Below are positions 32,166-40,765 of a stretch of DNA of 64,000 bases, one piece after another. The DNA is taken from NCBI GenBank assembly GCA_965116165.1, contig OZ220484.1, positions 2,294,001-2,358,000 on the forward strand. Reading direction: 5' to 3'. The notes beneath the pieces were generated by a model. It did not search any database, was not told where the DNA came from, and saw nothing but the letters and a program-made list of their open reading frames with translations. The DNA is from Azophilus sp965116165 (GTDB lineage: Bacteria > Pseudomonadota > Gammaproteobacteria > Pseudomonadales > Azotimanducaceae). The translations under genes and the position numbers were made by a program. The number at the start of each line of letters is the position of its first letter. Position 1 is the first letter of the stretch.

Positions 32166-32540
32166 ATGGCTGAAAGAAAGAAGTCGAAACGGATCGTCAC
32201 CGATGGCGTGGCCCATATCCATGCGTCTTTCAACAACACGATCATCACCATCTCCGACCGCCAGGGGAATGCGCTTTGCTGGGCAACCTCCGGTGGGTCG
32301 GGCTTTCGCGGCTCCCGCAAGAGCACGCCTTTCGCCGCCCAGGTGGCGGCGGAGCGGGCCGGCACGGCGGCTCTGGAATTTGGCATGAAAACCGTCAGCG
32401 TCCTGGTCAAGGGCCCCGGCCCCGGTCGCGAATCCGCTGTGCGCGCCCTCAACGCGGCGGGGTTGAAGATCAACAGCATTTCCGATGTGACGCCGATACC
32501 CCACAATGGCTGTCGGCCACCGAAGCGCCGGCGCGTGTAG
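32166..32540 (+). CDS. rpsK: 30S ribosomal protein S11
   Basis: S11 lies on the platform near the Shine-Dalgarno helix. The 124 residues include GVAHIHASFNNTIITISDRQGN and the C-terminal DVTPIPHNGCRPPKRRRV. Starts 15 nt after rpsM. Confidence 0.97.
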   Translation: MAERKKSKRIVTDGVAHIHASFNNTIITISDRQGNALCWATSGGSGFRGSRKSTPFAAQVAAERAGTAALEFGMKTVSVLVKGPGPGRESAVRALNAAGLKINSISDVTPIPHNGCRPPKRRRV

Positions 32541-32550
32541 GGAGAAAATC

Positions 32551-33171
32551 ATGGCTCGTTATTTGGGACCGAAACTGAAGCTGTCGCGCCGGGAAGGCAC
32601 CGACCTGTTTCTAAAAAGCGGCGTGCGGTCGATTGAGAGCAAGTGCAAGCTCGAACAACCGCCCGGCCAGCACGGCCCGCGGCGGGGCCGCGCGTCCGAC
32701 TATGCGGTGCAACTTCGCGAAAAGCAGAAGGTGCGGCGCCTGTACAGCGTTCTGGAAAAGCAATTCCGCAACTACTACAAACAGGCCGACCGACAAAAGG
32801 GCGCCACCGGCGAGAATCTGCTCCGGCTTCTGGAGAGCCGGCTGGACAATGTGGTCTATCGCATGGGGTTTGGCGCCACCCGCGCCGAAGCCCGGCAACT
32901 TGTCTCGCACAGGGCGATTGCCGTCAACGGCAGGCGCGTCAATGTTCCCTCCTACCAGATTCGACCGAGCGATGTCATTTCCGTTACCGAAAAAGCGAAG
33001 GGCCACTTTCGTATTCAGGCCGCTCTGCAATTGGCGGGCGCCCGGTCTCCGGTGGATTGGGTGGATGTGGATGCGGAGGAGAAGAAGGGCGAGTTTCGGC
33101 GCTTTCCGGACCGCGACGAATTGCCCCAGGAAATCAATGAGAACCTGATCGTGGAGCTTTATTCCAAGTAA
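32551..33171 (+). CDS. rpsD: 30S ribosomal protein S4
   Basis: S4 initiates 30S assembly and represses the alpha operon in E. coli. The 206 residues match E. coli length, with MARYLGPKLKLSRREGTDLF, GQHGPRRGRASDYAVQLREKQ and the S4 domain (LESRLDNVVYRMGFGATRAE). ATG 32551 has GGGAGAAA upstream; an in-frame longer start overlaps rpsK. Confidence 0.97.
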   Translation: MARYLGPKLKLSRREGTDLFLKSGVRSIESKCKLEQPPGQHGPRRGRASDYAVQLREKQKVRRLYSVLEKQFRNYYKQADRQKGATGENLLRLLESRLDNVVYRMGFGATRAEARQLVSHRAIAVNGRRVNVPSYQIRPSDVISVTEKAKGHFRIQAALQLAGARSPVDWVDVDAEEKKGEFRRFPDRDELPQEINENLIVELYSK

Positions 33172-33225
33172 GGCGCCGCCGCTCGTCCGGGCGGGGATCC
33201 CCCCCTATTTTAGGAGAAAACACAC

Positions 33226-34218
33226 ATGGCTCAGTCAGCAACGGAGTTTCTGACCCCCAGACACATCGACATCCAGCACCTTGGCGAGACTCGCGCCAAG
33301 GTGACCCTGGAGCCGCTTGAGCGGGGCTTCGGCCACACTCTCGGCAATACGTTGCGGCGTATTCTATTGTCCTCCATGCCCGGTTGCGCCATTACCGAAG
33401 TGCAGATCGATGGTGTGCTGCACGAGTACAGCACCATTGAGGGTGTGCAGGAGGACGTGATCGATATCCTGCTTAACCTCAAGGGCATCGCGGTGGTTCT
33501 GCACAATCAGGACGAGGCCGTGATCAGGCTTTCGAAGGCGGGCGCGGGACAGGTCACAGCGGGCGACTTCCAACTCAATCAGGATGTGGAGATCTTCGAT
33601 CCCGACCACCTGATTTGTTCGTTGAACGACAACGGCAGCATCCGCCTGGAGGCCAGGGTGACCCGGGGTTGTGGCTATGTGCCGGTGGACAGCCGCCAGC
33701 AGGAGGACGACGAGGAAACCCGCCCCATTGGTGTCCTGCGGCTCGACGCCAGCTACAGCCCGATGCGTCGCGTTGCGTACAGCGTGGACAGCGCCCGGGT
33801 TGAACAGCGCACCAACTTGGACAAACTGATCCTGGATCTTGAAACGAACGGCACCATTGAACCGGAGGACTGCGTTCGCCGGGCGGCGACCATTCTGCAA
33901 CAGCAATTGGCCGTGTTTGTGGATCTCGAAAGTTCGGAAGAGCCGGCGGCCGACGACAAGCGGGACGAGATCGCTCCCATTCTGATTCGCCCGGTCGACG
34001 ATCTGGAGTTGACCGTGCGTTCCGCCAACTGCCTCAAGGCGGAAAATATTTATCGTATTGGCGATCTGATTCAGCGTACCGAGGTGGAGCTATTGAAGAC
34101 GCCGAACCTGGGCAAGAAATCGCTTACGGAGATCAAGGAAGTGCTTGCCTCCCGCGAACTTTCCCTTGGCACGCAACTGGAGAACTGGCCACCCGCCAAT
34201 CTGCGGCGCGGCGACTAG
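33226..34218 (+). CDS. rpoA: DNA-directed RNA polymerase subunit alpha
   Basis: Alpha dimerises to nucleate RNA polymerase assembly, and its C-terminal domain contacts UP elements and activators. The 330 residues have the N-terminal GFGHTLGNTLRRILLSSMPG, a linker and the CTD with VRSANCLKAENIYRIGDLIQ and LKTPNLGKKSLTEIKEVL. ATG 33226 has TTAGGAGAAAA upstream. Gene order rpsD-rpoA-rplQ is the standard one. Confidence 0.98.
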   Translation: MAQSATEFLTPRHIDIQHLGETRAKVTLEPLERGFGHTLGNTLRRILLSSMPGCAITEVQIDGVLHEYSTIEGVQEDVIDILLNLKGIAVVLHNQDEAVIRLSKAGAGQVTAGDFQLNQDVEIFDPDHLICSLNDNGSIRLEARVTRGCGYVPVDSRQQEDDEETRPIGVLRLDASYSPMRRVAYSVDSARVEQRTNLDKLILDLETNGTIEPEDCVRRAATILQQQLAVFVDLESSEEPAADDKRDEIAPILIRPVDDLELTVRSANCLKAENIYRIGDLIQRTEVELLKTPNLGKKSLTEIKEVLASRELSLGTQLENWPPANLRRGD

Positions 34219-34238
34219 TTGGCCCGAGGAGAGACCCC

Positions 34239-34673
34239 ATGCGCCATCGCAAAAGCGGCCGGCATCTCAACCGAACCAGTTCGCATCGGCGGGCCATGTT
34301 CCGCAACATGGCTGTTTCCCTCATCGACAAGGAGGCGTTGCGCACGACAGTCGCAAAAGCCAAGGAACTGCGTCGTGTGGCGGAGCCGCTCATCACCCTG
34401 GCCAAGGTGGATTCGCTGGCCAACCGGCGCCTCGCCTTCCATCGCACGCGCAGCAAGACCGCGGTCGGCAAGCTGTTCACCGAACTCGGCCCCCGCTATC
34501 GGGATAGGCCGGGCGGCTACACGCGCATTTTGAAATGCGGATACCGGGCTGGAGACGCGGCGCCGATGGCGTTTGTTGAACTGGTTGACCGGGTGCTACC
34601 CGAGCTTGAGGATGACTTTGACCCCGGCGAAGGCGAAGAGGTGTCCGGGCGGGAGTTGTCCGAGCGCGATTAG
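34239..34673 (+). CDS. rplQ: 50S ribosomal protein L17
   Basis: L17 lies near the tunnel exit. The 144 residues begin MRHRKSGRHLNRTSSHRRAMFRN, invariant in the family, and include KVDSLANRRLAFHRTRSK. It is longer than E. coli L17 (127) because of an acidic C-terminal tail rich in Asp and Glu. It ends the ribosomal gene run and converges on uvrA 49 nt away; no obvious terminator lies between. Confidence 0.96.
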   Translation: MRHRKSGRHLNRTSSHRRAMFRNMAVSLIDKEALRTTVAKAKELRRVAEPLITLAKVDSLANRRLAFHRTRSKTAVGKLFTELGPRYRDRPGGYTRILKCGYRAGDAAPMAFVELVDRVLPELEDDFDPGEGEEVSGRELSERD

Positions 34674-34722
34674 CCCGCCTATCGCGCCGGCGGAACCGGT
34701 CGACAAACCGTGCTTGGCGGTT

Positions 34723-37587
34723 TCAGGCAACCTGTCGTCGGCACGGCGCGGCAAGCAGGGGCTTGAGGAAGCGGCCGGTGTGCGACCCCGGGCAGGTGGC
34801 GACTTGTTCCGGTGTTCCGATGGCGACGATTTCGCCCCCGCCGGACCCCCCCTCCGGTCCGAGATCGATGATCCAATCGGCGGTTTTGATCACATCGAGG
34901 TTGTGTTCGATGACCACCACGGTATTGCGGTGGTCGCGCAGGCGATGGAGCACATCGAGCAGTTGGGCGATATCGTGGAAGTGCAGGCCGGTGGTGGGTT
35001 CGTCGAGGATGTAGAGTGTCTTGCCCGTATCGCGCTTGGAGAGTTCCCGGGATAGCTTGACCCGCTGCGCCTCGCCCCCGGAAAGCGTGGTCGCGCTTTG
35101 GCCGAGCTTGATGTAGGACAACCCCACATCGACCAGCGTTTGCAATTTGCGCGACAGAACCGGCACCGCGTCGAAAAACTCCCGGGCCTCCTCCACGGTC
35201 ATGTCCAGCACCTGATGAATATTCCGGTGCTTGTAGCGCACCTCAAGGGTTTCCCGATTGTAGCGCCTGCCCTTGCAGACATCGCAGGGCACATAGATAT
35301 CGGGCAGGAAATGCATCTCCACCTTGATCATCCCGTCGCCCTGGCACGCTTCGCAACGGCCGCCCTTGACGTTGAAGCTGAAGCGCCCGGGCTTGTAGCC
35401 GCGCGCCCGCGCTTCGGCGGTTTGGGCAAACAGTTCCCGGATTGGTGTGAATAGCCCGGTGTAGGTGGCGGGGTTGGATCTCGGCGTGCGACCAATGGGG
35501 CTCTGGTCGATATCCACCACCTTGTCGAGCTGTTCGAGGCCCTTGATCCCCCGGTGCGGCGCCGGGGCCAGAGAAGTTGCACCGTTCAGAACCCGCGCCG
35601 TCACCGGGTAGAGGGTTTGGTTGATGAGCGTCGATTTGCCGGATCCCGAGACACCGGTGATGCAGGTCAGCAGCCCGCAGGGAATGTCCACGGTGATGTC
35701 CCGCAGATTGTTTCCGGTTGCGCCCTTCAGACGCAGTTTGGCGTTCTTGTTGGCGCGCGTGCGGTGGCTGGGCACGGCGATGGACTTTTGGCCGGAAAGG
35801 TATTGCCCGGTGATGGAGGTCGCTTCGTTCAGAATGCGATCCAGACCGCCGCTCGCAACGATCCTGCCGCCGTGCACGCCGGCGCCCGGGCCGATGTCGA
35901 TAATGTGGTCGGCGGTGCGGATGGCTTCCTCGTCATGTTCCACCACCAGCACCGTATTGCCGAGATCACGCAGGTTCCGAAGTGTATTCAGTAGCCGTGC
36001 GTTGTCGCGTTGGTGCAATCCGATGGAGGGTTCGTCGAGGATATACATGACGCCCACAAGGCCGGCGCCGATTTGACTGGCGAGCCGAATGCGCTGCGCC
36101 TCGCCGCCGGAAAGCGTCTCGGCGCTGCGGTCCAGGGTGAGGTAGTTGAGCCCCACATCCACCAGAAACTGAAGCCGGGCGCGAATTTCCTTCAGGATCT
36201 TGGCGGCGATCGCACCGCGGCGGCCGGTGAGATCCAGTGCCTTGAAGTAGTCCAGCGCCGTCTCCACGGAACCCCGGGTTACCTCCGGTAGACTGGTCTG
36301 GCCGATGAAGACATTGCGCGATTCTTCGCATAGGCGGGTGCCGTCGCAGGCGGGGCAGGGCCGCACCCGCAGGTATTTTTGCAGGTTCTCGCGCACCATT
36401 GACGAATCCGTCTCGCGGTAGCGGCGCTCCATGTTCGGGATGACGCCTTCGAAACGGTGCCGACGGGTGATGATGTCGCCGCGGTCGTTGACGTAGCTGA
36501 AATCGATTCGTTCCCGTCCGCTGCCGTAAAGAATGGCGTCGCGGTGCTTGCGCTTGAGCGATCCATAGGGCCTGTCCACATCGAAACCGTAGTGGTTGGC
36601 CAGGGATTTCAACAAATGGAAGTAATAGACGTTTTTACGGTCCCAGCCGCGAATGGCGCCATCCGCCAAGGTTGTATCGGGGTCGCGCACGACCAGGGCG
36701 GGGTCGAAAAATTGTTTGACGCCGAGGCCGTCGCATTCGCCGCAGGCGCCGGCGGGGTTGTTGAAGGAGAAGTTGCGCGGCTCCAGTTCGCTGATGCTGT
36801 AACCGCACACAGGGCAGGCGAAGCGTGCGGAAAACACCAATTCCGCCGTCTGTTCGGCATCCATGTCGGCAACCTTGGCGATGCCGTCGGAAAGTTCCAG
36901 CGCGGTTTCGAACGATTCGGCCAGGCGCTGCTGCGTATCGCCGCGCACGCGCAGCCGGTCGATGACGGCTTCGATGGTGTGTTTGCGATTCTTGTCCAAT
37001 TTCGGCGGATGGTCGAGATCGACCACCAGCCCGTCGATGCGCGCGCGTATGAAGCCGCCGGCCATCAGCTCCTTGAAGACATGCAGATGCTCGCCCTTGC
37101 GCTCGACGATGACCGGCGCGAGGATCATGATGCGCTTGTTTTCCGGCAACGCCAGCACCTGGTCCACCATTTGGCTGACGGTTTGCGCATCGAGTGGCTC
37201 GCCGTGGTGCGGGCAGCGGGGTTCACCGACCCTCGCGTATAGCAAGCGCAGATAATCGTAGATCTCCGTGATGGTGCCCACGGTCGAGCGGGGATTGTGC
37301 GATGTCGATTTCTGCTCGATGGAAATGGCGGGGGAGAGCCCCTCGATATGGTCCACATCGGGCTTTTCCATCATCGAAAGGAATTGCCTGGCGTAGGCGG
37401 ATAACGATTCCACGTAACGGCGCTGACCCTCGGCGTAGAGCGTATCGAAGGCAAGCGACGACTTGCCCGACCCGGACAATCCGGTGACCACGATTAGCCG
37501 GTCGCGGGGAATTTCCAGGTCGATATTGGCGAGATTGTGTGTCCGCGCTCCGCGAACGGATATGGTATCCAATTCCGTGATTCCCAA
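34723..37587 (-). CDS. uvrA: UvrABC excinuclease subunit A
   Basis: UvrA is the damage-recognising ATPase of nucleotide excision repair. The 954 residues carry two ABC modules with Walker A GLSGSGKSS (residues 36-44) and GVSGSGKST, two ABC signatures (TLSGGEAQR twice) and zinc-finger cysteine pairs (CPVCGYS, ACGECDG, CEACQGD, CDVCKGR). Length is about 14 residues more than E. coli. In pseudomonads uvrA lies near ssb; here about 7 kb, including the ubiquitin-like island, separate them. Confidence 0.98.
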   Translation of the reverse strand: MGITELDTISVRGARTHNLANIDLEIPRDRLIVVTGLSGSGKSSLAFDTLYAEGQRRYVESLSAYARQFLSMMEKPDVDHIEGLSPAISIEQKSTSHNPRSTVGTITEIYDYLRLLYARVGEPRCPHHGEPLDAQTVSQMVDQVLALPENKRIMILAPVIVERKGEHLHVFKELMAGGFIRARIDGLVVDLDHPPKLDKNRKHTIEAVIDRLRVRGDTQQRLAESFETALELSDGIAKVADMDAEQTAELVFSARFACPVCGYSISELEPRNFSFNNPAGACGECDGLGVKQFFDPALVVRDPDTTLADGAIRGWDRKNVYYFHLLKSLANHYGFDVDRPYGSLKRKHRDAILYGSGRERIDFSYVNDRGDIITRRHRFEGVIPNMERRYRETDSSMVRENLQKYLRVRPCPACDGTRLCEESRNVFIGQTSLPEVTRGSVETALDYFKALDLTGRRGAIAAKILKEIRARLQFLVDVGLNYLTLDRSAETLSGGEAQRIRLASQIGAGLVGVMYILDEPSIGLHQRDNARLLNTLRNLRDLGNTVLVVEHDEEAIRTADHIIDIGPGAGVHGGRIVASGGLDRILNEATSITGQYLSGQKSIAVPSHRTRANKNAKLRLKGATGNNLRDITVDIPCGLLTCITGVSGSGKSTLINQTLYPVTARVLNGATSLAPAPHRGIKGLEQLDKVVDIDQSPIGRTPRSNPATYTGLFTPIRELFAQTAEARARGYKPGRFSFNVKGGRCEACQGDGMIKVEMHFLPDIYVPCDVCKGRRYNRETLEVRYKHRNIHQVLDMTVEEAREFFDAVPVLSRKLQTLVDVGLSYIKLGQSATTLSGGEAQRVKLSRELSKRDTGKTLYILDEPTTGLHFHDIAQLLDVLHRLRDHRNTVVVIEHNLDVIKTADWIIDLGPEGGSGGGEIVAIGTPEQVATCPGSHTGRFLKPLLAAPCRRQVA

Positions 37588-37689
37588 ACCTACGGGATTA
37601 ACCGCGAAAAAATAAACGGTGGCCGCGGCGGCAGGCCGGCAAGGATAACATCAGCGATTCCGGCTAACGACAGGCCATGGCCGTTTGGC

Positions 37690-37808
37690 AGCAATTCCCG
37701 CTAACGACGCCTAATTATTCGTTCGAGTCCGAATACCGGGCGACATTGATCATTTGCGCGTTGGCCGAGTGCCAATTTTCAGGCAGCGCCGCGCTTAGCG
37801 GGAATTGT
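37690..37808. mobile_element. 119-bp inverted-end element (element 3) upstream of uvrA
   Basis: The ends are inverted: CAATTCCCGCTAA near the left end and TTAGCGGGAATTG near the right. It is flanked by a perfect 12-bp direct repeat TGGCCGTTTGGC (37678-37689 and 37809-37820). The left arm with its extension to TCCGAATACC recurs in inverse orientation at 58170-58218. No open frame of note is inside. The direct repeats could be a target duplication or part of a larger repeat. Confidence 0.6.
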
Positions 37809-37930
37809 TGGCCGTTTGGCGCCTTATCCCGGATAAATTGACCATCCGGATGGTTGTGTCGCAGCGCGATATCCGCACGAACCGAACAGTTCCACCACGG
37901 ATGCCGGGGCGGTTATAGGTTCCTCACCCG

Positions 37931-37936
37931 TATAAT
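37931..37936 (+). promoter_or_regulatory. Candidate -10 element for uppP
   Basis: A perfect TATAAT lies 28 nt before the uppP start. No good -35 is visible at 16-18 bp, so the call rests on the -10 alone. The 37588-37964 gap otherwise holds element 3 and no gene. Confidence 0.35.
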
Positions 37937-37964
37937 GTGGCGCGATCAATGTTGGTGCAGGCGC

Positions 37965-38765
37965 ATGGACCCGCTACAAACCCTAATGCTGGCGCTTCTG
38001 CAGGGTATAACCGAGTTTCTGCCCATATCCAGTTCGGCGCATCTGATATTGCCCGCCAAAATCGCGGGTTGGCCGGACCAGGGTCTGAAGTTCGATATTG
38101 CGGTGCACCTGGGATCGTTGGTCGGGGTTTTGGCCTACTTTCGTCGCGATTGCCGGGCATTTGCCGCTAGCGGCTGGCGCTATCTGCGCTATCGCGAGCG
38201 CGATGTGCATTTGGATCTGCTGCTGAAGATCGCGCTGGCCACCGTGCCGATCGCCATTGCCGGCTATGGCTTGCATGAGATTGTGCAGTCGCGGCTCAGA
38301 ACCCTGGGATTCATCGCGGCAACGACGATTGGATTTGGGCTGCTGCTTTGGTGGGCCGATACAAGGCGTGGCGCGGGTACCGTGCTGAGCTGGCGCGATG
38401 CCCTGTTGATCGGGGGTGCGCAGATGCTTGCCCTGGTGCCGGGTACATCGCGATCCGGTGTCGTTATTTCGGCGGCGCTGCTGCTTGGTCTCTCGCGGAC
38501 CTTTGCGGCGCGGGTCGCCTTCCTGCTCGCCATTCCCGCCATTGCCGGCGCGGCCATCCTTGCGGGGTTGGAAATACCGGACATGCCGGATGCCGCGGCC
38601 CGGCCGATCGACATCGCCTGCGGTGCCGTCGTGGCGGCCCTGAGCGCCTGGATTTGCGTCCATTACTTCATCGCCCTGGTGGAGCGTACGGGCATGTTGC
38701 CCTATGCGATCTATCGCCTGCTTTTGGGCGGGGTACTGATTGGCTTGGCGCTGTCCGCCGAGTGA
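37965..38765 (+). CDS. uppP: Undecaprenyl-diphosphatase (bacitracin-resistance type)
   Basis: UppP dephosphorylates undecaprenyl pyrophosphate to recycle the lipid carrier for peptidoglycan synthesis. The 266 residues contain LQGITEFLPISSSAHL (the acidic/Ser motif) and VPGTSRSG, the two family signatures, plus about eight hydrophobic segments. ATG 37965 gives the usual MDPLQTLMLALLQGITEF; longer in-frame readings run into the upstream spacer. No operon link to ppk2 beyond adjacency. Confidence 0.95.
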   Translation: MDPLQTLMLALLQGITEFLPISSSAHLILPAKIAGWPDQGLKFDIAVHLGSLVGVLAYFRRDCRAFAASGWRYLRYRERDVHLDLLLKIALATVPIAIAGYGLHEIVQSRLRTLGFIAATTIGFGLLLWWADTRRGAGTVLSWRDALLIGGAQMLALVPGTSRSGVVISAALLLGLSRTFAARVAFLLAIPAIAGAAILAGLEIPDMPDAAARPIDIACGAVVAALSAWICVHYFIALVERTGMLPYAIYRLLLGGVLIGLALSAE

Positions 38766-38812
38766 TTTGCTACCCTTGCCCGCAACAGTTTGGGCCCTTG
38801 GGAGGGTGCGCC

Positions 38813-39625
38813 ATGAGCGAGTACGCGCGGGTTCGTCATGAATCCCAAATAATCGACGATGAGACGTACGGCAAGGAGTTGCGCCGACTGCAACTCGAAC
38901 TGGTCAAATTGCAGGCTTGGATCAAGCACAGGGGGCTCAAGGTCGCCGTTATATTTGAAGGCCGGGACGCGGCCGGCAAGGGTGGTGTCATCAAGCGCAT
39001 CACCGAGTATGTAAGCCCGCGTATTTGTCGCGTTGCGGCGCTGCCCGCGCCCACGGAGCGCGAGACCACGCAATGGTACTTCCAACGCTATGTGGCGCAT
39101 TTGCCCGCGGCGGGCGAAATGGTGCTGTTTGATCGAAGTTGGTACAACCGGGCCGGTGTCGAGCGCGTCATGGGATTTTGTACCGAAGCCGAATATCGGG
39201 AATTCCTGCGTTCCTGCCCGGAGTTTGAGCGCATGTTGGTTCGCTCGGGCATCATCCTCATCAAGTATTGGTTGTCGATTTCCGACGAGGAGCAGGAACG
39301 CCGGTTCCTGGACCGGGTTCAAACGCCCCATAAACGTTGGAAACTGAGCCCTATGGATTTGGCGGCGCGCCAGTGTTGGGTGGACTATTCCAGGGCCAAG
39401 GACGAAATGTTCGAGCACTGCGATATCCGCGAAGCGCCCTGGTACGTGGTCAATGCGGAGGTTAAGAAGCATGCCCGGCTCAACTGCATGCGGCACTTGC
39501 TGAGCCTGATTCCCTACGAGGATCTAACGCCCGAGCCGATTGAACTGCCCGAGCGTGGCAATGGCGAGGCCTACCGGCGCCCGCCCTTTTCCAAGCAAAC
39601 GCTGATACCGGAATATTATCCCTGA
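38813..39625 (+). CDS. ppk2: Polyphosphate kinase 2 family protein
   Basis: PPK2 enzymes transfer phosphate between polyphosphate and nucleotides. The 270 residues show Walker A GRDAAGKGG (residues 50-58), the DRSWYNRAGVERVMGF lid/Walker B region and YWLSISDEEQ and WKLSPMD motifs, the single-domain PPK2 pattern. GGGAGG lies about 9 nt before ATG 38813. Which nucleotide it favours cannot be read from the sequence. Its stop lies one base from the stop of the convergent regulator gene. Confidence 0.93.
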   Translation: MSEYARVRHESQIIDDETYGKELRRLQLELVKLQAWIKHRGLKVAVIFEGRDAAGKGGVIKRITEYVSPRICRVAALPAPTERETTQWYFQRYVAHLPAAGEMVLFDRSWYNRAGVERVMGFCTEAEYREFLRSCPEFERMLVRSGIILIKYWLSISDEEQERRFLDRVQTPHKRWKLSPMDLAARQCWVDYSRAKDEMFEHCDIREAPWYVVNAEVKKHARLNCMRHLLSLIPYEDLTPEPIELPERGNGEAYRRPPFSKQTLIPEYYP

Positions 39626-39626
39626 G

Positions 39627-40022
39627 TCACCGACGAGTACCTGTACTGGCTGGTTCGTCCCTATCAATCCGGAGCCGTGCGTAGGTCGCCTTGATCATCT
39701 CATCAAGTGCCGCCACCCCCTCGGAATTTAGGTGGGGATCACGGTGGATGATTGATGAGATCTGCGCCAAGGAACTCGGTGCGCCGAACTTTGCGACCGA
39801 GTCGTTGCGCATGAAACAGTCGGCGGCCATGCCGAGCCAGGCGGTTAGCGCAGCCAAGCTGTTGACATCGGGCTGACGGCCTTGCGAGAGGCGGGTCAAC
39901 GTTGATGCGCTCACTCCCGATTCCGTGGCGACATCCTTCCAGGTAAGCTGGCGGGAACGGCGCTGGGCATCCATCGCAGCGTGCAGCGCCATGACGTCGA
40001 AACGGCTAGGGCGATTTTTCAT
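39627..40022 (-). CDS. XRE-type helix-turn-helix regulator of the ubiquitin-like module
   Basis: A 131-residue cytoplasmic protein with a Cro/C1-type HTH: TWKDVATESGVSASTLTRLS then GRQPDVNSLAALTAWLG (about residues 26-64). The C-terminal half (about 70 residues) has no motif I recognise. It diverges from the beta-grasp/E2/E1 genes with 84 nt between starts, an arrangement typical of an autoregulating repressor. It could be an antitoxin-like control element, but no toxin partner lies beside it. GAGTG precedes ATG 40022. Confidence 0.85.
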   Translation of the reverse strand: MKNRPSRFDVMALHAAMDAQRRSRQLTWKDVATESGVSASTLTRLSQGRQPDVNSLAALTAWLGMAADCFMRNDSVAKFGAPSSLAQISSIIHRDPHLNSEGVAALDEMIKATYARLRIDRDEPASTGTRR

Positions 40023-40034
40023 TCGATTTCACTC

Positions 40035-40063
40035 TTGCAATCTTTGATCACGGGCCATATATT
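40035..40063 (+). promoter_or_regulatory. Sigma-70 promoter of the ubiquitin-like operon
   Basis: TTGCAA at 40035-40040, a 17-bp spacer and TATATT at 40058-40063. The start codon of the beta-grasp gene lies 44 nt further on, with AGGAG at 40094-40098. The best promoter match in the divergent region. Confidence 0.65.
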
Positions 40064-40077
40064 GCATTCTAGCAATT
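40062..40077. promoter_or_regulatory. Candidate operator palindrome overlapping the -10
   Basis: ATTGC-ATTCTA-GCAAT is a 5-bp inverted repeat with a 6-bp spacer starting within the -10 TATATT. Related half-sites (TTGCAA) lie at the -35. Position suggests binding by the divergently encoded XRE regulator; this is inference. Confidence 0.4.
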
Positions 40078-40106
40078 CAACGTCAAGCTCGAAAGGAGTA
40101 CAGGCA

Positions 40107-40376
40107 ATGGCAAACTTCCAAGAGGTGAACAAGGTCGAAGACGATGGGAAGATAGAGGTCACCGTGAACGACAAGCCAGTGGTCCTCGTCGAGATAAAGC
40201 AGACGGGCGCAAGCATCAAGAAAGCAGCCATTGAGCAAGGTGCGAACATCAAGGAGGACTTCGTGCTAAGTATTGAACTCGGCGGAGGCAAGACGGAACT
40301 GGTCGGCGACGAAGAATACATTGAGGTCTATGCCGGGGAGCGATTCCTAGCCATTGAGAACGACGATAACTCATGA
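40107..40376 (+). CDS. Multiubiquitin-type beta-grasp (ubiquitin-like) protein
   Basis: An 89-residue protein that fits the bacterial multiubiquitin domain: IEVTVNDKPVVLVEIKQTGA (two-strand start), then the helix SIKKAAIEQGANIKEDFVL, then strands ending GERFLAIENDDNS. The pattern recalls the domain's usual IxVNDxP...TG..IK..A spacing. It has one domain and ends DDNS rather than a C-terminal Gly-Gly, so it needs processing, conjugation by another residue, or non-covalent use. AGGAG lies 8 nt upstream of ATG 40107. It is the first gene of an operon with overlapping E2-like and JAB-E1 genes. The family assignment is from memory. Confidence 0.75.
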   Translation: MANFQEVNKVEDDGKIEVTVNDKPVVLVEIKQTGASIKKAAIEQGANIKEDFVLSIELGGGKTELVGDEEYIEVYAGERFLAIENDDNS

Positions 40377-40765
40377 CCGGCATTTTGCCGGCGGTGGCTC
40401 AGGCCATTGAGGAGATTCGCTGCACTTTTGAGGAGTGCAGTGTCGAGTTTGAAGAGGACGGTTCCGGCGGAGCGTTTGTCGTTGTGACCGGGGTCCGGCT
40501 TGGGTGTCCCTATGCGCAGGCCGAGGTCTGGATCGGTTTCCAGATCACCTTTCAGTACCCGTATGCAGATGTGTATCCACATTTCACGAACGCCGATCTG
40601 TTGCGATTGAACGGCGCCGGGCTTGGCGAAGGCTTTGGGGCGGGTTGCTTTCGAGGTCGGCCAGCGATGCAAATCTCCCGGCGATCAAACCGGATTAACC
40701 CGCAAACGGACACAGCCGCTCTGAAGTTGCTCAAGGTTGTGAGATGGATAAAAAGCCAGCCATGA
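40373..40765 (+). CDS. Prokaryotic E2-like (UBC-fold) protein
   Basis: A 130-residue protein overlapping the beta-grasp gene by 4 nt (ATGA). The strand pattern FVVVTG, then VWIGFQITFQYPYADVYPHF, resembles the E2 beta-meander and its YP..P segment. A cysteine at residue 92 (FGAGCFRGRPAMQISRRS) sits where E2s have their catalytic Cys, followed by a helix (DTAALKLLKVVRWI). There is no HPN motif, as in divergent bacterial E2 families. It probably accepts the beta-grasp protein from the downstream E1 and passes it to a target. Supported mainly by context. Confidence 0.65.
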   Translation: MTGILPAVAQAIEEIRCTFEECSVEFEEDGSGGAFVVVTGVRLGCPYAQAEVWIGFQITFQYPYADVYPHFTNADLLRLNGAGLGEGFGAGCFRGRPAMQISRRSNRINPQTDTAALKLLKVVRWIKSQP

